From assembly GCA_018806915.1 (NCBI GenBank), contig JAGKQI010000098.1, positions 2,108,001 through 2,172,000 on the forward strand: DNA of 64,000 nt. The letters run 5' to 3'. The notes under the pieces are model-generated. The model ran no database searches and was not told where the DNA came from. It saw only the letters and a list, made by a program, of their open reading frames with translations. The stretch comes from Phytophthora colocasiae. Its lineage: Eukaryota > Oomycota > Peronosporomycetes > Peronosporales > Peronosporaceae. A program made the position numbers and the translations under genes. Below, one piece after another: positions 22,043 to 31,372 of the stretch (position 1 is its first letter; each line of letters starts with the position of its first letter).

Positions 22043-23016
22043 TTACTGCAGCAGCGCATCCGCGTGGAAGTTAACGTGGTCCTCCACGAACGACGCGATG
22101 AAGTAATAGCTGTGGTCGTAGCCGTCCTGCATGCGGAGCGTCACCTTCTGGCCGACAGAGTTACAGGCAGCTTCGAAAGCTTCCGGCAACAACTGTTTGT
22201 CGTGTAGAAAGTTATCTTCGCGGCCTTGGTCGATCAGGATCGCCTGAGGAATAGGACCCTGACTAAGGATCAGCTGCGTGGCGTCGTACTGCTTCCAAGT
22301 CTCCTGGTCGACGCCCAAATAGCCCGTGAACGCTTTAATTCCCCACGGACATTGACTGGGGTGAGAAATGGGAGCAAAAGCCGAGATGGACTTGTACTGG
22401 GTCTACATGTAGTTGTCAACAATAAAAGTCAGTTTTAACCACAATGAACCAATAACCCTCAACAATTCCGTACCGGGTTGCGGATTCCGAGCGTCAAAGC
22501 ACCATGGCCACCCATAGAGTGACCCATAATGGAGTGTTTGTCTTCCAGCACTGGGAAGTTAGCGGCGATAAGCGCCGGTAGCTCCTTGGTCACGTACGAA
22601 TACATACGGTAGTGCTCGTTCCACTTGGGTTCCGTAGCATCCACGTAGAATCCTGCACCCGTGCCAAAGTCCCAGTTGTCCTCATCCCCCGGGATCCCTC
22701 CATATTCACGCGGACTTGTGTCCGTCGTGACGATTGCAATGCCCCGACTGGCCGCCACCTTCTGCGCCTCGGGGGCCTTGACGAACAGCAGTTCATCATT
22801 GCACGTGAGTCCTGCCAGGTAGAAAAGCACCGGCACTTTGTGGCTGTCGCTGGCAACGGATGGCAGGAAGATACTGAACTTCATGGTGCATTTTGTAGTC
22901 GCACTCTCGTGCGAGTACTGCTTGATGGTGCCCCCGAAGGACTTGACCTGCTTCACGAGCTGCATCTTGGCGAGATTTGAGGAGCTCAGGGAGGATTCGA
23001 CTTTGGTGATTGACAT
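22043..23016 (-). CDS. ESD: S-formylglutathione hydrolase (esterase D)
   Basis: Hydrolyses S-formylglutathione to formate and glutathione in formaldehyde detoxification. Two exons, 23016-22474 and 22402-22043, about 300 aa, slightly longer than the usual 280 because of an N-terminal extension. Motifs: LFYLAGLTCNDE, DTSPRE, the nucleophile elbow GHSMGGHGALTLG, DQGREDNFLHD with the catalytic Asp, and DGYDHSYYFI with the catalytic His. The intron starts GTACGG and ends ATGTAG, 71 nt. A start at 23025 is also possible. Cytosolic; no signal peptide. Confidence 0.93.
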
Positions 23017-23145
23017 CAAACACATAACAATTAATATTTCTTTAATTTGATAAAGGTCACAGAGTGAACGTTATGATTTACCTCATGAATGTACCTCTAC
23101 TAATCGATAGTAAAACAAATGCATTGTCAAGCTTCAACTAACGTC

Positions 23146-24583
23146 CTAAATCAATGCTTCGACTTCGGATAGCAGCGGTTGGATGGAGTTGAGCCCTGGC
23201 GTCACGTTTAGACGTCGGAGGACTTCTGCTAGACCAAGTTCTATCGACAGACTTCGAGCAGAGTCAAAATTGTGCAGCAATCGTCCAAGACCGACGATGA
23301 TACCTTCGATCGTCTGCTGTTGCACGGCCGATGTAGATTGAAGCCTCGAGAGCAGGTCGAGCGTCTCAACTGCGCCACAAACAATAGTCGTGACCACCAC
23401 TTCCTCTCCGATCTCCATGGCCAAGCAGCAGTTGCTGACGATGTGAGCACTCAGCACACGAACGTCTTGGCTTGTGGACGGGTCAGCGATTGTAGCGAAC
23501 ACGAAAGGCAGGAAACGCGTTGAGCTTGAAAGTGCCAAGTCACTGAAGCCTGGATTGGCAAAGGCATTGAGCAGGACAGCGAGTACCAGAGTTTTCTGGG
23601 CGGAAGTCAGAGGCGACGGCTCAGATTCCGTCAGATGCACGACAGCCTCGAAGCACGTCTTCTTCTCTGTTGCAGCACCCGACGTGTCTGTCTGCTGGAG
23701 TAACAGCACACGTGACAAACCCAATGCTGGGAAGAACAACGCTGACTCGTGCCCTTGAAGTAGCAACTTGCTGACAATCTTCCACCACTCATTACTATTG
23801 ATCGAGTCGATTGTCTTGTTATCGTCGACAACACGAGCCGCCAACGCATCCAACGACGCAATTTCGGCTTCAGACAGGAGGTTCTCCGTATTCAGCACTT
23901 TAATCCGCGTCACCATCTTCTTCAAATGGAGAGAAGCAGTTCCAGAGATCTTGAATTTCCGTGACGCGAGATTCCCAGTCGATGTTGGCACATTCGGAAC
24001 AGTAAGATTAGCACGCGACGGATCATTAAACGGAATCGAGAAGAGCTGATCGCCTGGTGCTGCGTGCATCTGGTTGTTCATGTTCTCCAGCATAGGTCTT
24101 AGCATCGCCCTATCAAAAAGAAAAAAAAGATCAGCATTGGTAAAACCTCACAAAATACAAATGAACATACCCAAATGGGGAGTTAAGTGCCTCATTAGGC
24201 AGGTCCAGAATGTACTGGGGAATACCCGAACCAACGAGGAATCTTGAGACCTCGTCCGAGAAGTTGTTGCAATTGTGGCGGAGTAGATCGTACGTGGCGT
24301 CCGTGAATCGCGAGTTGTTCTGGCGCAGGAAGTTCTCAAACTGCTGCAGCGACAGACTTGTCTCGCCCAATGGAACAGTGCGCACAGGATGCATGCCATA
24401 GCGCTGCACTACCAGCTCAGGCGCCATCGCTTGGATGCCACCACCACCGAAAAAATACTCTTTACCGAACACTGCGACGCCCGTGTGCCATACACCGTCG
24501 ATAGTCTTCCCCAGTAAAGAGGGGGACAATTGACGCGCCATGCCGTGGCTCAAGTCGTACACGTGCAACGTCACACTCGTCAT
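23146..24583 (-). CDS. PPPDE (DeSI-type) isopeptidase fused to a PUL domain
   Basis: Two exons, 24583-24171 and 24109-23146, 458 aa. Residues 1-140 form a PPPDE cysteine-protease domain: VWHTGV holds the catalytic His and LRHNCNNFSDE the catalytic Cys; the GGGI and PLGETSLS loops match DeSI-1. DeSI proteins remove SUMO or act on ubiquitin or palmitoyl groups. After a linker, residues about 190-455 form a PUL-type helical array ending with YNLGL-like LGLAEVLRRL. PUL domains bind Cdc48/p97, so this protein probably links deconjugation to Cdc48. The same pairing is known in other eukaryotes. The intron (61 nt) contains a long T run before its AG. Confidence 0.87.
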
Positions 24584-24786
24584 CTCTGCGTCCTCTCAGG
24601 TAAATTCTGTAGTGATCATGTTCGACGACGGCTCGTCCTCGAATCGAACACTTCGAGAATGTACCAAAAAAGCGGTACCAAAAGTGCGTCAGCAAACCTT
24701 ACCATCATTCCAAGTATTAATTTTGAGAGACATTACGTATGTGCAAGTTGAAGGCAACACGAGCTAAGTACACTGCAGGACAGTGC

Positions 24787-26920
24787 CTACTGTAGCGGTC
24801 GGTAGCCCTGCTTCTTGTTGGTGAGTGGGCCGTGGAATTTGCGTCCAAGGAAAAGCCCAGCGAGACCCGAAAGGATCACTAGAACGGTTGTGGTGAAGTA
24901 CGACACCGAGCCCTTGTGAGCCACTTCGACGATCTCAGCCTTGGCAGTAGCAACCACGCCACTGCTGGACGATGCATCGACGGTAGACGTAGATGCAGCT
25001 GACACAGGCTCAGCATCGCCACTTTCCTCGGCTCCGTCGAAGAAACCCACCTGCTGCAGCCACCACTTCGGATAGAAAATGGATCGGACCGTGAGCGCCT
25101 GAGCGTAAAAGTTGGAGACCTGGTAGCCGTCGTGGAAGGCCGTGACCAGGTAGTCGAACAGATCTGAGGACGCACTTTGCGCACGTTGAGCAAACTTCTC
25201 ACTCTGCTCGGTGAGGAAGTCCACTAGGGCCGGCACGCCACCTTCACGCTTGTGCTGAGCAGCCTCGATCAGCACGCTACGTAGCATACCTTCTGCATGG
25301 CTCTCCACCTCGTCCTGAACCCTCGCGACGAATGGACGTGCGTACGAGTAGAAGCGAGCAGCCCAATTACCAACAAGAGCATGGATCCAGAAGGCCGACT
25401 CACGGTCGAAAGCGTACAGCGAACCACGGGAAAGCTGCTTGGGGACATCAGCTGATTGCACGAACACAGGTGTGTAAGTGGTGGCGTGCGGCGCATACTG
25501 ACCAAACCAGACGAACGCGTTGTCCGGGTTGTACGGGTCCAAGATCGACACGAACGAATAACTAGCGCGGAAAATGGAGATCGCGCGCTCGAAATGTCCA
25601 CGGCCGATGTCATCCTGAGTGAGATCGCCGTTCGGAGCCGGATCGTAGCGGTCAGGATCACCGTATGGCCCGCTCTTCGGACCCTTGGTCATGTCAAATG
25701 GCGTGCCCTCGTAGTGGTCCCGCTGGAAACGCATGATGTCGCGAGGGGACAGAGGAGACGCGGGTTTAACAGCGAACGGGTAGTCGGTGGCCAGCACGTC
25801 AGTATCTGGGGAGAGCTTCAGTGCCGGGTTGGCCAGCGTGAACAAGCGCCAGATCCGACGCGTAGAGTAGAACTGGTGCGTCTCCTTGCGAGGTTGAGCG
25901 TACGCGCTCGTAAAGTCAAAAGGTTTGCCCTCATCAGGTTTCCAAAGGTTATTGCGGATGGCAACATCGTGGATGTTGGGAGAAGCGAGGAAATCCGACG
26001 GGCGGTTCAGATCCAGCTCACGGATCACGAACTGGTTTGCAACGCCGCTCATCTGGTCGTCAGGAACGCGTTGAGCAGCCCAAACAGCGGATTTGCCCGT
26101 GTCGTCCGGCAGGATGTGGAAAATCCACGCCTCCCTCGTGTCGGTCACCGTGAGCGCTTCACCAGCTTCGTCGTACACACCGTCACCTTCCCACTCAGCC
26201 CCATAGTAGCCGTACTGTACAGCAAGGTCTCCCATAAGCTGTACTGCCTCCCGTGCGGTTTGAGCGCGCTGCAGCGCAATACGAGAGAGCTCCGCAACAT
26301 CAAACAGAGCCTCTCCTCCCTGGGAAACCGGTTTGGTCCAGAACCGCGCAGGACAGGTGCTCTCACCAATAGCCACTTGATGCTCATTGATGATACCGTA
26401 TGCGCCTTCAATGTACGCGAACGTTTGTGGCACCTCCGGGATGCTACCAATAGCAGGCGACGCGGTCCAGTTGTAGAAACGCGTGTCGAGGTTCTCTGGG
26501 AGGTATTCCTTGCCCCTTGCACTTCCCACTGAACGAACAGTACCACAATATCATTGTCGGTCAGTTTAACATTCGTAAATACACTTGTATTCCACTCATA
26601 GGTACCGTATCGGGGGTAGTCGAAAGCAGCGAGCACCACGTCATGTTGAGCTCCATCTTCGTGCGTTTGGGCTGGTACCTTGGCGATACGGAAGTCGCAG
26701 GATGAACAGTCGTTCGTGTGCGTCGTCATAGGGGTGCCAGTGGTGGAAGCCTGCATTGCAAACCATTATGATGCGTCAACACAAATGATAGAGTTCTGGA
26801 CAATGGAAGATGACGCACCTTAGCTCCGACGAGGATGGCTGTGCATCGGTCTTTCGCCTCTACGAGCGTTGCAAGTGCAGCGAGCGCTAGTATCGGGGCG
26901 GTGCGCAGTACAGCGACCAT
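24787..26920 (-). CDS. Membrane-anchored C69-family dipeptidase
   Basis: Ntn-hydrolase dipeptidase. Three exons: 26920-26819, 26750-26606 and 26528-24787; 662 aa. The signal peptide is MVAVLRTAPILALAALATL, with an upstream Met at 26965 less likely. DRCTAILVGAK places the expected nucleophilic Cys right after it, and HTNDC, YPRYVGSARGKEYLPE and EGAYGIINEHQVAIGESTC follow the family. A DTREAWIFHI motif and VPDDQMSGVANQF lie in the middle. The C-terminus has a Ser/Thr-rich linker, one membrane segment (TTTVLVILSGLAGLFLG) and a short basic cytosolic tail, an addition that makes it type I. Substrate not predictable. Location: ER or vacuole membrane or cell surface, inferred. Confidence 0.87.
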
Positions 26921-26965
26921 TGTGGAGATCTTCTCGTGCTTCTCTCGGCGGCAGAGACTTGCCAA

Positions 26966-27394
26966 ATGAGCACGAGTGCAAGTTGCACAAACAATAAGGA
27001 CCCTGTATTGGTCAAAGGAAGAGTCGAAAGTACCTGTTATTAACTATTGGAAGTAGTATCGTACCTGAATATGGTAATGTCTTGTATATGATATTGAATT
27101 TTCAGGACAAATGCTGCAAAATCCGTTTAAAATTACAACAAAATCAACAGGATCCCGTGACGAGGCAGAGTAAGAGAACTTTCGGCGCTGGATTTGACAA
27201 GCTACACGCTAGGAGAATTTGCTGCAGTGCCAGCAAGTATTAATACCTACAGACTGTAGATTACAGTAGGCTCTGCATGTTGCAACGCATTGCCATTGTC
27301 CAAATTTTTTAGTGGTAGATTGCACGCAAGGCCGTCATTATCGGTATGAAAGCATCGTTTCAGGTCGGTTTCTGTTGACTTGTTACAACGCCAG
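26966..27394. other. Intergenic, AT-rich
   Basis: Upstream region of the dipeptidase gene. No gene or strong repeat is visible up to where the antisense fragment starts near 27.4 kb. Confidence 0.45.
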
Positions 27395-27580
27395 CTCACG
27401 TATTGCGTCTCCTTCTCCGCCCTAAGAAGCTCCAGGTCGAATCGCAGGGCAAAACTTGGCGTTCATTCATCTGCCACTGCCACTCGAACGAGAACTGTTC
27501 GCTGACACTTTGGGTCGTTTTGCCGCAGCGCTAGAGCAACCTGGAACGCCTCAGTCTCCCACTAAATGGCCATGAGGGAG
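27395..27580 (-). pseudogene. Antisense 5' fragment of the 17.9-kb coiled-coil gene
   Basis: On the plus strand this stretch matches 17700-17876 closely (for example AAGCTCCAGGTCGAA, GAACTGTTCGCTGACAC and CTGGAACGCCTCA), so in gene sense it is the first 170 bp of the coiled-coil gene read leftwards. The start codon survives at 27571-27573 but the frame is broken soon after. It lies directly upstream of the intact Fanzor. A shorter, more decayed remnant of the same start lies in the matching place beside the second Fanzor (about 50840-50865). Confidence 0.75.
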
Positions 27581-27623
27581 AGGAGGCAAGAAAGCATGGA
27601 GACTAGATGTTGGACGATGTGAG

Positions 27624-29783
27624 TTGGTGGGTTGTATCAGAGACGCTTCTCCCACAGCAAAAGGCGAAGCCAAGATCTATGCTAAACGAACTGAAACTTT
27701 GGTGCCAACCGTAGTTTTCTCCTCATTTTCAAAGTTTCCAAGTCAAAAGGCAAGAGGGTCTGGACGGGGAACCGCTTCGTGCCGTTGCACAGGTCGTATG
27801 GACGACGTAGGCCACGATCGGTTCCGCCAAATACGGCATTTAGAAGAAGTAAGCTCTGCCTCTGAGTGCCAAGTACGGTCCAAATGCCAACGTCGTAGTG
27901 GCGGGTGGCAAAACCTTCGTATGCGGCTGAGAGACGCGCTCCAGCAGCTTCGGGTGCTCATCTTCGTTCACATCGAAAACCCAAAGAAATGCTTAGAGAT
28001 TCGATTAAGCGCCGTGTTCAGGTGGAAGACACTTGCGTGGAAGGCGCTGCTACAGCTCCAGATGACGGAACAAACTAATCTACCCAATCTTCTCCAGGAG
28101 TTGGACACGTGCCAGGAAGAGAACATTGTCACGTTACTGTCCTCGATTTTGGTTCACGTCTTGTGTGGACATGTCAGCGAGTTTAAACCGCTCTTGAACA
28201 AGCTCCCTGCTGATCGCCGATGGTTTTTGGAAGAGTTCTTCGACGCCCACAACCTGGATACGCTCGGGCCACCGTCCAACCGACCAGACTTTGCGTCCTG
28301 GTTTTCTTTCCAGACACAGACCAACTCGATTCCTGCGCCATTGTCTCTTCAAGACCTCGAACAATTCCCACACGTCAAAACGTGGCAGAATGACGCAGTC
28401 AAGCATCAAGCAAAATGTACCGCGTTTGAGGACAAGGCTAGACGAGCACGTACTATCTCCAACTACAAGTCAACAATCAACATTTTAAAAGTCAACGCTG
28501 AAGACCATGCGAGTGATATCGAGTCCGCGAGGCATGAGCTGGCGTCGCTAGAGAAGGAAGAGAAGCAAATGATTCGTCGCATTCGAAAGTATCGACTGTT
28601 TCCAACGTCGGATCAACGGAAGCTCTTGCGTCAGTTCATGGGTACATGTAGGTGGACATACAACCAAGCCGTCGCGCACTTCCGTAAAACTAACGTTTAC
28701 AGAGCCGATTCGCTGCGTGACCTGTACGTGACGAAAACTACCAGCAAAGAACAAGTGTATCCTGAAGACATGGGTCCGCCTCCGGGATGGTCGTTTGATA
28801 CTCCAAAAAACTTTCGCTTTAACGCGCTTCGCCGGTTTCAGTCCAACGTGAGAAGCGCATTTAGCAACAAGAGAAACGGCAACATCGCAAAGTTCAAGAT
28901 TAATTTCAAGAACAAGAAAGAGAGCCGATTCTTTACGATATGTGAGGATGCCAAAGATGCCAGGATCACCTACGTGCCAGGTCAGTCGCGCGCGTTGTTG
29001 AGCATCAGCAAACTAAAGGACATTCCGATTCGTTGCGACCCAGGGCTATCTATCACGAATGAGATCCAGATCTTGAACGACAACGGCTTCTGGTACGCAG
29101 CAATCCCTACATTCGTCCGCCCTAGTGATAATGTGAATCTTGGACGCGCAGTGGCCTTAGACCCCGGTCTGAAAGCATTCATGACTGGTGTGGACCTGTG
29201 CGGGAACAGCATTCACATTGGGCGAGGGACCCGAGATCACCTGGACAAACTGCGTGGTAAAGCAGCAGACGCACAAAGGGTAATGGCTGAGATCAAGAAT
29301 CTGCACGGCCATCGTACGGGCAAGCAATGGAAAACGTTCGCGAGAGCCAAGCGAACATTTGACTGTGCAACTGCCAAGATCAAGAACTGTGTGAAAGAGC
29401 TCCACTACCAGACCTGCGCCTACCTCACGAAGCACTACGACACCATTCTGCTCCCGATCTTCACGTCGAAGCAAATGGTAAAGAAGAGCTGCGCGCGAAA
29501 TCATACGTTCAACAAGATGCTACTAGGTCTGAAGCACTACCAATTCCGAGAACTACTGCGAGCCAAATGCGAGGTAATGGGGAAGTCTTTGGTGGTGTGT
29601 TCTGAGATGTACACTACTCAGACTTGCGGAAATTGTTCCAGACTCCACCTGAAGATTGGCAACAAGGACGTGTTCAATTGTCCACACTGTGATTTCACCG
29701 CTGGTCGTGATCTGAACGCCGCGTTCAACATCCTTCGTTTTACCTGTGCCGGCTCCCTGGCAGTGCACACCATCCACCGGTGA
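27624..29783 (+). CDS. Fanzor: eukaryotic TnpB-like RNA-guided nuclease
   Basis: Intact 719-residue ORF. The C-terminal 400 residues are a complete TnpB/Fanzor core: the N-lobe motif KYRLFPTSDQRKLLRQFMGT followed by CRWTYNQAVAHF (residues 322-352), RuvC-I Asp in VALDPGLKAFMTG (D513), RuvC-II Glu in CSEMYTTQTCGNC (E661), a four-Cys zinc ribbon (C668, C671, C686, C689), and RuvC-III Asp in AGRDLNAAFNI (D696). All catalytic positions are kept, so activity is possible. Fanzors are established as RNA-guided DNA endonucleases whose guide scaffold lies at the 3' end of the gene and element. The first 300 residues are an N-terminal extension with a coiled coil (residues 290-318). Residues 1-85 match the fragment at 16.5 kb and may be untranslated leader; M147 (MTEQTNL) is an alternative start. 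No intron is apparent. Confidence 0.88.
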   Translation: MVGCIRDASPTAKGEAKIYAKRTETLVPTVVFSSFSKFPSQKARGSGRGTASCRCTGRMDDVGHDRFRQIRHLEEVSSASECQVRSKCQRRSGGWQNLRMRLRDALQQLRVLIFVHIENPKKCLEIRLSAVFRWKTLAWKALLQLQMTEQTNLPNLLQELDTCQEENIVTLLSSILVHVLCGHVSEFKPLLNKLPADRRWFLEEFFDAHNLDTLGPPSNRPDFASWFSFQTQTNSIPAPLSLQDLEQFPHVKTWQNDAVKHQAKCTAFEDKARRARTISNYKSTINILKVNAEDHASDIESARHELASLEKEEKQMIRRIRKYRLFPTSDQRKLLRQFMGTCRWTYNQAVAHFRKTNVYRADSLRDLYVTKTTSKEQVYPEDMGPPPGWSFDTPKNFRFNALRRFQSNVRSAFSNKRNGNIAKFKINFKNKKESRFFTICEDAKDARITYVPGQSRALLSISKLKDIPIRCDPGLSITNEIQILNDNGFWYAAIPTFVRPSDNVNLGRAVALDPGLKAFMTGVDLCGNSIHIGRGTRDHLDKLRGKAADAQRVMAEIKNLHGHRTGKQWKTFARAKRTFDCATAKIKNCVKELHYQTCAYLTKHYDTILLPIFTSKQMVKKSCARNHTFNKMLLGLKHYQFRELLRAKCEVMGKSLVVCSEMYTTQTCGNCSRLHLKIGNKDVFNCPHCDFTAGRDLNAAFNILRFTCAGSLAVHTIHR

Positions 29784-29872
29784 AATCTCTCTTAAAACTC
29801 GGGTTACAGCGAGCCCACGACAGAGACTAGCTAGAAGTAGTCAGACTTTGTTAGACCTACTGTAACGGATCA
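29784..29872 (+). ncRNA. Candidate Fanzor guide-RNA scaffold
   Basis: The sequence after the stop codon is conserved between two Fanzor copies even where the protein has decayed. Arms GGGTTACAG (29801-29809) and CTGTAAC (29860-29866) can close a stem around a conserved CCCACGACAGAGACT block. An inner hairpin, GACTA and TAGTC around GCTAGAAG, is kept in weaker form in the second copy. In TnpB and Fanzor systems the RNA scaffold ends at the element's right end and the guide is the flanking DNA. Here the guide would begin just after 29869. This is inference from two copies. Confidence 0.5.
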
Positions 29873-29925
29873 CGTGAATAACCACATAGACTTTGTTAGA
29901 CCTACTGTAACGGATCACGTGAATT
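29844..29925. repeat. 45-bp-period direct duplication at the Fanzor right end
   Basis: GACTTTGTTAGACCTACTG and the bases after it, through CACGTGAAT, occur at 29844-29880 and again at 29889-29925. The duplicated unit contains the 3' arm of the proposed RNA stem and the presumed element end, so this copy has two possible right ends. Confidence 0.85.
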
Positions 29926-30277
29926 ACTGTCAGCAACACGACCCCTTTGCGGTGGCAACACGATCCTTGTCAGTAGAGAGATTTCGCAACGCGATTCTCA
30001 GTCGCAGTCCGAGCCAAGATGCACATAGGACGGACTGATTTCGATGGTTAGGGTTGGCAACCAGGAATCGGCCGTCGGACGCTCCGTTAACTGCTGGCTC
30101 AACCAGGACGGCATCCTGAAGGCCTTGACCTGTGGATGTTTATATAATCAGATCAAAAAACATCATCGTCACACCGGGTGTTGGTGGTCATTTTGGCGCG
30201 AAAGGCTAAGCACAGCAAAGGAAGGCGCAGCAAACAGTAGTAGTAGTGTTTTCGTGGCGGATATTGCTGGGAGAGTG

Positions 30278-31372
30278 ATGACTTTGGATGAAGAAGAACT
30301 GGCGTTGGTTTGGACGATGCTACGGTCTTCGTCGCTCCCTAAAAAACGACAATTGATGTTCATCTGCGCATACAACTACATGGAGCGCCCCTTAATTCCC
30401 GCCGTGGTGTTTCGTCTGGAGGATTACCCTGACGCGAACTGCAAGTTAATGTTTCGCTTTAATAGGGATGGTATTCGCGAACTGTTCGTCTTGCTTCGCA
30501 TTCCTGGTGTAGTTATCACGGACAATCGGGACCGAGTTAATGGCATCGAAGCCTTGTGCATCATGTTGTATCGATTGCGCTATCCCAGGGTGTACTTCGA
30601 CATGATGACGCATTTCGGAAGATCAATTCCCGCGATGTCACGGATCTTCCTGCACATGATTGATTTGGTACACGACACATTTGAAGACGTCATCTTCATG
30701 GCCAAAACCGTGCTACAAGAGCGAATTCAAGACTATTGCGATGCTATTTACGAGAAGGGGGCTCCACTCGACAGCATTTTTGGCTTTATCGATGGTACGA
30801 AGGTTGCCATTTGTAGGCCATCTCCTCGCCCAGGCCGTCCAGGCTCACGCAGAGAGAATCTACAACGCCAGTGTTACAGTGGGCATAAGCGCATTCACTG
30901 TTTCAATTACCAAGGGGTGACAGAACCAGACGGGATGTGCATTCATTTCTGGGGACCGATTGAGGGTCGCCGTCATGATTCGGCGATGCTGCATTCCAGT
31001 AAACTCTTGGAATACTTTTGTGGTCACCCTGAAATTTTTGACGGCAGATTCATTTATGGGGATCCAGCTTATGGTGTTCAACGATTCATTGTAAGCGGGT
31101 TTAAAGGAAACTTGACGGACCCAGAGGAGAGGGACTTCAACAAGAACATGAGTAGTGTTCGGGAGAGCGTCGAATGGAACTTCAAAGAGATGAAGTCCCG
31201 CTGGCAATACATCGACTTCAAGAAACAACAAAAGGCTCGCTTGCAACCGGTTGGTAAATTTGTAAAAGTAGCTATGCTACTTACGAACTGCCACAACTGT
31301 TGGAGTGGTGGGAACCAAATCTGCCAATACTTTGGCATGACTCCACCTACAATGCGTAGTTACCTTAGTTGA
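30278..31372 (+). CDS. Harbinger DDE transposase (HARBI1-like)
   Basis: The frame is open from 30044, but residues before the Met at 30278 (MTLDEEELALVW) have no family features; I choose 30278, giving 364 residues. An N-terminal helical region contains RFNRDGIRELFVLL and RVNGIEALCIMLYRLRYP, which match the HARBI1 N-domain. Catalytic residues: Asp in FGFIDGTKVAIC, Asp in FIYGDPAYG and Glu in VRESVEWNFKEMK. YSGHKRIHCFNYQGV and the WGPIEGRRHDSAML region lie between them, as expected. The stop overlaps that of the opposite gene by 8 bp. Confidence 0.92.
   Translation: MTLDEEELALVWTMLRSSSLPKKRQLMFICAYNYMERPLIPAVVFRLEDYPDANCKLMFRFNRDGIRELFVLLRIPGVVITDNRDRVNGIEALCIMLYRLRYPRVYFDMMTHFGRSIPAMSRIFLHMIDLVHDTFEDVIFMAKTVLQERIQDYCDAIYEKGAPLDSIFGFIDGTKVAICRPSPRPGRPGSRRENLQRQCYSGHKRIHCFNYQGVTEPDGMCIHFWGPIEGRRHDSAMLHSSKLLEYFCGHPEIFDGRFIYGDPAYGVQRFIVSGFKGNLTDPEERDFNKNMSSVRESVEWNFKEMKSRWQYIDFKKQQKARLQPVGKFVKVAMLLTNCHNCWSGGNQICQYFGMTPPTMRSYLS

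Larger units (their letters stand above)
27600..29872 (+). mobile_element. Fanzor transposable element, intact copy
   Basis: Borders are estimated from comparison with the two other copies in this window. Similarity to the 16.5-kb fragment starts near 27607. Similarity to the second copy's 3' end stops near 29869, just after the CTGTAACGGA that closes the proposed RNA scaffold. No terminal inverted repeats or target duplication are visible, as in IS605/IS607-like elements. No separate transposase gene is seen, so it would depend on one supplied elsewhere. Confidence 0.6.

Noticed and set aside
25456..26532. Long plus-strand frame of 358 codons
   Set aside because: It lies antisense to the C69 dipeptidase exon 3, which has clear family motifs; the composition is typical of a high-GC shadow.
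30044..30277. First 78 codons of the Harbinger transposase frame
   Set aside because: No family similarity is visible before the Met at 30278; treated as upstream sequence that happens to be open.
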